This document shows positions 59,325 to 64,000 of a stretch of DNA of 64,000 bases, one piece after another. Numbering within the stretch: position 1 is the first letter of the stretch; every line of letters starts with the position of its first letter. Origin of the DNA: Biomphalaria glabrata (Eukaryota > Mollusca > Gastropoda > Planorbidae); assembly GCF_947242115.1 (NCBI RefSeq), contig NC_074723.1, positions 28,917,043-28,981,042 of the forward strand, written 5' to 3'. The translations under genes were made by a program, and so were the position numbers. Under the pieces are notes generated by a model. That model was not told where the DNA came from. It did not search any database and worked only from the letters and a program-made list of their open reading frames with translations.

Positions 59325-59781
59325 TTTACCTTTACCTATCCCTTAGTCTGTTGGACCGTTGGGGCACCAGGCAAGATTTGTCGACCATCTTTCTCCATTC
59401 CTCCCTTTTTTTTGCCTTGTTTAGAACCTCTCTCAATGGCAGGCCCGTCCATTCTTTAATGTTGTCCTCCCATCGCTTTTTCTGTCTGCCTCTTCTTCTT
59501 TACCTGGCACTGTTCCCTGAAGGAAGGTCTTTGCGAGCCCCGTAGATCTTGTAATGTGGCCAAAGGTTTTAAGCTTTCGTCTTTTTACAATAGTTAGCAG
59601 GTCGTCATGGGCTCCGATCGCTACAGTAACCCTGTCTCTGATTTCTTGGTTTGTGATGCGGTCTCTGAATGTGATGCCTAGGATCCTTCTGTAGCATCTC
59701 AATTCCATTGCTAGGATCCTCCTCTCAAGCTCTGCATTCAACGTCCACGACTCGCAAGCATATAAAAATGTGGCCATGACC
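59325..59781 (-). repeat. LINE 3' piece: RT C terminus plus 3' UTR
   Basis: The minus-strand frame 59777-59433 reads MATFLYACESWTLNAELERR, ILAMELRCYRRILGITFRDR, then AIGAHDDLLTIVKRRKLKTF and GHITRSTGLAKTFLQGTVPG. This is the thumb/C-terminal part of an RTE- or jockey-like LINE reverse transcriptase. The 3' UTR block (ttggggcaccaggcaagatt on the plus strand) is repeated alone at 61.5 kb. The frame is open for 114 codons, so the insertion is fairly young. Its 5' end abuts an inverted endonuclease piece. Confidence 0.85.
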
Positions 59782-59905
59782 AGAAGGCATCACCCTTCAA
59801 TATCACCACCATTCAAGCCTACGCTCCTACATCAACGTATGACGATGAGGCAGTAGAAGAGTTTTATGATCAATTACAGGAAGTGGTCAATAAGGTCCAA
59901 CCATT
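59782..59905 (+). repeat. LINE endonuclease fragment, inverted relative to the RT piece
   Basis: The plus strand from 59796 reads FNITTIQAYAPTSTYDDEAV and EEFYDQLQEVVNKVQ, the block found near the middle of APE-type LINE endonucleases (TxIQxYAPTS..). It lies back to back with the minus-strand RT fragment ending at 59781, with no spacer. Confidence 0.75.
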
Positions 59906-59999
59906 TAAACAAATTACCCCAAGAAGAATTCGCAAGGTGATAAGAGGAATTGAAATAAACAAAAACTATCTGACAGAAAATTAAATAGTAAATTAGCAT

Positions 60000-60780
60000 A
60001 TGAATAATAGGGCACGTTGTTTGCATGTGTAGATAAACCATGTAATAGAACTAAAGTAAGGGTAGTTACAGACGTGTGGTATACTATGGAGCAGGGCAGC
60101 CATTACAAATCTTAAAGAGAGATATTAAAAATATAAGTTTGGCGACACCTATAAAAAAAAAATACTGAAAGAGACCATATTACTGATAACACTGAAAGCT
60201 GCAGTCTAAGCCCGTTTGTCGTCCAGTGCCATTGGGTGGGTTTCTGTATTGTTAGTTTGGCACATGATGACCAAAGCATATGGGGACAAGCTTTCCCTGA
60301 CAGTGTCACTTTCACATGCGTCACTCAGTGTCACGTGCAGCTTTGCAAGGGCGGGGTGGGGAGAGGGGGGGGGGGAACTGTGTGTTGCGCCCTTCCTGCG
60401 ATGTCTTGATGACCCTTAAACAGACCTGAAATCTTTGTCAACAGATTCTGTTTCCTCGTCGCGCTATTGCGTCATTCCCCATAATGGAAATGGTTGTGGT
60501 ATCAACTGGTGTTGGTATCAATGCAATTGGAGTTAATACCCATATGTGCTTCACTGCACCCCCTTTCCCCCAGCTCCACTGTAACCTTTAAGACCCAGAC
60601 GTCGCTATTGTCCTTTCCCACGCAGCTGTTTTTTTTTTTTTTGTCAATTAAAAATTGGGGGTGTTAATCCATGACAACAGTTTTAACAGGTGGGTGCGTT
60701 TCTTTGAATGGTACCAAGACGACAAAAGCACAAGTAAAGAGGGCGCTCTTAGCTTTTGGCAATCAGATTAAGTTCACAGA
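60000..60780. other. Unassigned region, no gene recognised
   Basis: A G-run at 60360-60375 and T-run at 60626-60642 are present. No exon logic, RNA gene or repeat seen elsewhere in the window was found. The region ends with a TA microsatellite at 60783-60808. Confidence 0.5.
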
Positions 60781-60814
60781 CCTATATATATATATATATA
60801 TATATATGCTATAT

Positions 60815-61140
60815 CATTTTATTAGCGGCCCCCGAAAGCGGAAAAGACGCCATTAGTTTTGTGTGGAATGTCTGTCCGTCCGTCCGTCCGTCCCGTTTAG
60901 ATCTCGTAAACTAGAAAAGATAGTGAAAATCCGACATCATAGTATTTTAGATCATCCAAAGTTCTGATGCAACGGCTATTTTTTCTTTTCTGAAAGCGAA
61001 AAATCTATTTTTTTAAAAATCACTTATGCAAGCAGTTTTTTCATAAAAATACACCACTTTTACAACTATTCACTATTAATAGTAACAAACACCGGATGCT
61101 CTTTATTAGGGGAGCAAATTATTGACCACATTTTTAACAA
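60815..61140 (+). repeat. Dispersed repeat starting GCGGCCCCCGAAAGCGGAAA, copy 2
   Basis: The order of blocks (cgccattagttttgtgtgg, ctgtccgtccgtccgtccgt, gatctcgtaaactagaaaag, aaaatccgacatcat, gttctgatgcaacggct) matches the inverse of 43.1-43.39 kb. A short tetranucleotide GTCC run has grown inside this copy. Confidence 0.75.
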
Positions 61141-61489
61141 AATTTATGCAAACGGTTGTAGAATTTTTGTTAATATTTTTTTTTTCATTTGTAATGTTAA
61201 GTTATGTAAGTTCTGTTATACTAAGTACAAAAAAGGTTTACTATTTTTTTAAAGAGAAAAAATCTATTTAGTATGAATAGAAGTTGGACATAATTTAAAA
61301 CAACAATTAAAAAGTAGTTTTTCATATTATCGCGTGAACTGCAGTGCGCTACTGTGACTATCGAACACTTAACGAAAGGAAAATTTTTTTTTACGGACAT
61401 GTTTTTTTTTCTTGAGGAATAAGAGATTGGTCCTTTACAAAACAATAAGATCAATTAGATATTCATTATAAGACATCAGTTAGGCCAGG

Positions 61490-61615
61490 TTCACATTTAA
61501 CTTCACATTCACTTTCACCTATCCTTTGGTCTGATGGACCGCTGGGGCACCACACAAGATCTGTTAACCTTTTTTCTCCATTCTTTGTCATTTGTCTTTG
61601 GTAGAATTTCATTCT
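61490..61615 (-). repeat. LINE 3'-UTR fragment
   Basis: cacctatcctttggtctgat, ggaccgctggggcaccacac and tttctccattctttgtcatt match 59330-59410 with moderate divergence. No reverse-transcriptase part is attached, so this is a severely 5'-truncated copy. Confidence 0.7.
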
Positions 61616-61795
61616 GATAATATTGAAACCTACCTTTTTACCTGCCTAGGTGGACCACTTCGGGAGCCGATTTTCAGTTTGTGTTTCCACACAAACTGTC
61701 TTTGTAATTTTGTTCATTTTTGCGTTTACTTTGCAAGTAATTTAAAACCAAGATTACGTCAGCGAGTTCTTTGAAAAGAAACAAATTATGACACC

Positions 61796-61884
61796 CATGG
61801 GCGTAGCCAGGATTTTTTTTCGGGGAGGGTTTGGGGGGGGGGAATTCCCCCCCGACACCCCCCCCCCGCGGAAAAAAATTTATT

Positions 61885-61921
<37 letters not shown>

Positions 61922-63483
61922 ATATATATGTGATTGTGTGTGTGTACATAATTAATCTTTATTACATCTGACCCTTTCGGAAGACGTTTATTGTTCATTG
62001 TAGACTCCCCGCCCTTGCTAGCAAGAGGGTCTGGGGGAGTTCGCAGCGCTCCCCCAGCGCGGGGCGAAGCCCCGCCGCCGGGCACTATTTCTGGTATGAA
62101 AGCCAACAAAATGCATATTCTGAGGTATCTACAGTGCATTATCTTGCAATTAAAAAGTTTTATTTTAAAAACCTAATGTGCTATTCTTACTGACTTAGAC
62201 CCTCACGCGCCGTTCGGCGCATTTTCCGGCAAGCTGTTTCCGCAACTCTTATTTTGCGTAATTCATTTTGTGTGAGAACATGTCCCGCAAAACCTCATGC
62301 GAAGCTCTGTCACAACCTTACTAAGGATTCGACTCCCAGTTCTGCAAATGATTTCTTTGATTTAGACCCGATCTCTATGACTGACTCCTAAAATCTGTCT
62401 TGTCCATCTTTGTTGAGATACATTTAATGATTTTCAATTTCGGCAGAAGACTATTCACACTTTATTAATGGAGCCCAAGCCACTGGTAGAAATTTGTAAC
62501 CTTTCTTGACTACGCTCTTGGAATTACATGCCTGTATTTCGCTTTAGATTTTATATCGAAAAGGAAAGTTTTTTCGTCAAATCATCTGTTGAGGGGTTTT
62601 AAACTAAGAAATCTCTGGAGTTTTTTTTTTTTGTTTTGTTTTTAATTCAAAACCCCATTTAGCTACGATCATAGAATTTGGTGACTGTAGTTTGCTTTAA
62701 AATAATATTGAAGAGAGAGGTTTTCAACTCTAAACGCTCTGTAGGGGAATTTTAAACTCAAAACCATCTGGAGGGGTTTTAAACTTTAAAGAAAAAGCCA
62801 TCTGGAGGAGGAGGATTTACACTCAAAACTACGCTCCGCTCATAGATTTTATAGTGTGTAATTTGCTTTTTTTTATATTGAAGAGGTACTTTTTAGCTTC
62901 AAACCCCAACTGGAAGGGGGGGGGGGGTTGAAACTCAAAACCCCTTTGGCTACGCTCATAGAATTTTGAGTGTGTAATTTGCTTTTTTTATTTTGAAGAT
63001 GGGGTTTATCGTAAATTTTGGAGGGGGTTTTAAAATCAAAATCTTCCTGAACTGTGATGTTGGAATTTGGGGATTGTTGTTTCCTTTTTTTTTTTTGTTT
63101 TGTTTTATAGAAGAAGGGGATTTAACTGCAAAAACCTCTGGTAGGGGGTTTAAAATTCAAAACCCCCTGTAGGGGGGTTTAAACTCAAAGCCCCCCTGGT
63201 AGAGGGATTTGTATCTCAAAACCCCCTAATAGGGGTTTTTTAAATCTCAAAACCCCCTGGTAGGGGGATTTAAACTCAAAACCCCCTGGTAGAGGGTTTT
63301 TAACTCAAAACTGCTTCGGCTGTGCTGTGGTAAGTGATGATTTAGTATTAAAATCTCACCTAAAATAAACAAAATGAAAGCAAAAGTCAGTCACTTAATT
63401 CCGTCCCCCCCCCCTACTGGGGGGGGGGATTTCATTTCGGGGGGGGTTTGAACCCCAAGAACCCCCCCCTGGCTACGCCCATG
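61796..63483. mobile_element. 1.7-kb TIR element with internal repeats, non-coding
   Basis: It begins catgggcgtagccagg (61796-61811) and ends cctggctacgcccatg (63468-63483), perfect 16-bp inverted ends shared with the 552-bp element at 10925. The first 400 bp (tgtgtgtacataattaatct, aagacgtttattg, gctcccccagcgcggggcga, tgcatattctgaggtatcta) also match that element. The extra 1.2 kb is an array of units of the form aactcaaaaccccctggtag plus ggggattta. No transposase frame is present. tgacaccc occurs just outside both ends but not in the exact position for a simple target duplication. Confidence 0.75.
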
Positions 63484-63657
63484 AATTGACACCCATGACA
63501 GATTGAACTGTCTTATACCCTGCAAGTTCTGAAATGGTAATTTACTTTACTGGTTGACCATCAGACGTTTTTCACGTGCAAAATAATAGCCTTAAAATCT
63601 TAAACTGGCCCCGAAATAATGAAGACTTTGATAGACGTGTTCTATTGCCTAGTATAC

Positions 63658-63708
63658 CATCTCATCTTATCTTATCTTATCTCATCTTATCTTATCTCAT
63701 CTTATATC
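63658..63708. repeat. TCTTATCTCA microsatellite
   Basis: Irregular ctcatcttatcttat units of five or ten bases. Confidence 0.85.
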
Positions 63709-63810
63709 TTATAAATTTCAGTTTTCTTACTTTTGTTATGAGTGTTCTAACCCGAACTTCTTCAGTTTACATAAAGAGTTAATTTGTTTAGATGTATTGT
63801 TGATTCGTGG

Positions 63811-64000
63811 AGGCGCGTTGGGTGAGTGTCTTGGCTTACAAACCTAGGGGTCACGGGTTCGAATCATGGTGAAGACTGGGATTTTTAATTTCAGGATCTT
63901 TAGGGCGCCTCTGAGTCCACTCAGCTCTAATAGTTACCTGACATTAGTTTGGGAAAAGTAAAGACGGTTGGTAGTTATGATGGCCACATAACACCCTGGT
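63811..64000 (+). repeat. tRNA-derived SINE, family S1, cut by the window end
   Basis: It has the head ggaggcgcgttgggtgagtg, the B box gggttcgaatc at 63855, gaagactgggatttttaatt, agggcgcctctgagtccact, cctgacattagtttggg and ggccacataacaccctggt. The 3' part lies beyond the window. Confidence 0.85.

Overview
The window is eukaryotic nuclear DNA. It is AT-rich, with long introns that use GT/AG splice sites, tRNA-derived SINEs, LINE fragments, hAT-type transposons and several minisatellites. The encoded proteins read as animal proteins. The abundant palindromic TAGATC/CTAGATCTAG runs, the AAGGGAGATAA-type repeat ends and the repeat families resemble freshwater pulmonate snail genomes, probably a planorbid such as Biomphalaria or Bulinus. 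That species-level guess is inference from remembered repeat style, not from a search.

Three host genes can be assembled exon by exon, all in phase. (1) 2055-5123, plus strand: five coding exons, 395 aa, an unrecognised protein with a charged coiled-coil C terminus. (2) 16096-21859, plus strand: seven coding exons, 244 aa, a UBE2J2/Ubc6-type tail-anchored ubiquitin-conjugating enzyme of the ER. (3) 41889-29175, minus strand: seventeen coding exons, 685 aa, a complete GMP synthase (GMPS) with an intact glutaminase triad and ATP pyrophosphatase P-loop. UBE2J2 and GMPS converge across about 7.3 kb of AT-rich DNA that holds their 3' regions. The genes do not look like a functional cluster; they are neighbours.

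The rest is repeat landscape. At 9.3-15.6 kb lie a SINE interrupted by a short TIR element, local duplications of that nest, a LINE tail, and a decayed GTF2IRD2-like hAT transposon whose ends and 8-bp target duplication are still visible. UBE2J2 introns hold a 25-bp minisatellite, an antisense solo LTR with a 5-bp target duplication, and a second LTR fossil. GMPS introns hold SINEs, a 22-bp minisatellite, an LTR fossil, and two tandem duplications that copied exon-intron junctions.

From 42 to 64 kb no complete host gene was found. This part holds a hAT MITE, LINE 3' tails, a 2.5-kb segment with a GC-rich TATA-bearing unit and an OTU-protease-like C-terminal fragment, a LINE with an inverted 5' piece, a 1.4-kb GTGTAGTATGTA-like array, several copies of a snail repeat ending in AAGGGAAA, and a 1.7-kb TIR element with internal repeats. 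Exon edges were placed by eye from splice signals and phase; repeat edges may be off by several bases. No clear new multi-gene system was found. The strongest unusual items are the duplicated GMPS splice donors, the OTU-like fragment inside a putative insertion, and the stratified transposon nests.
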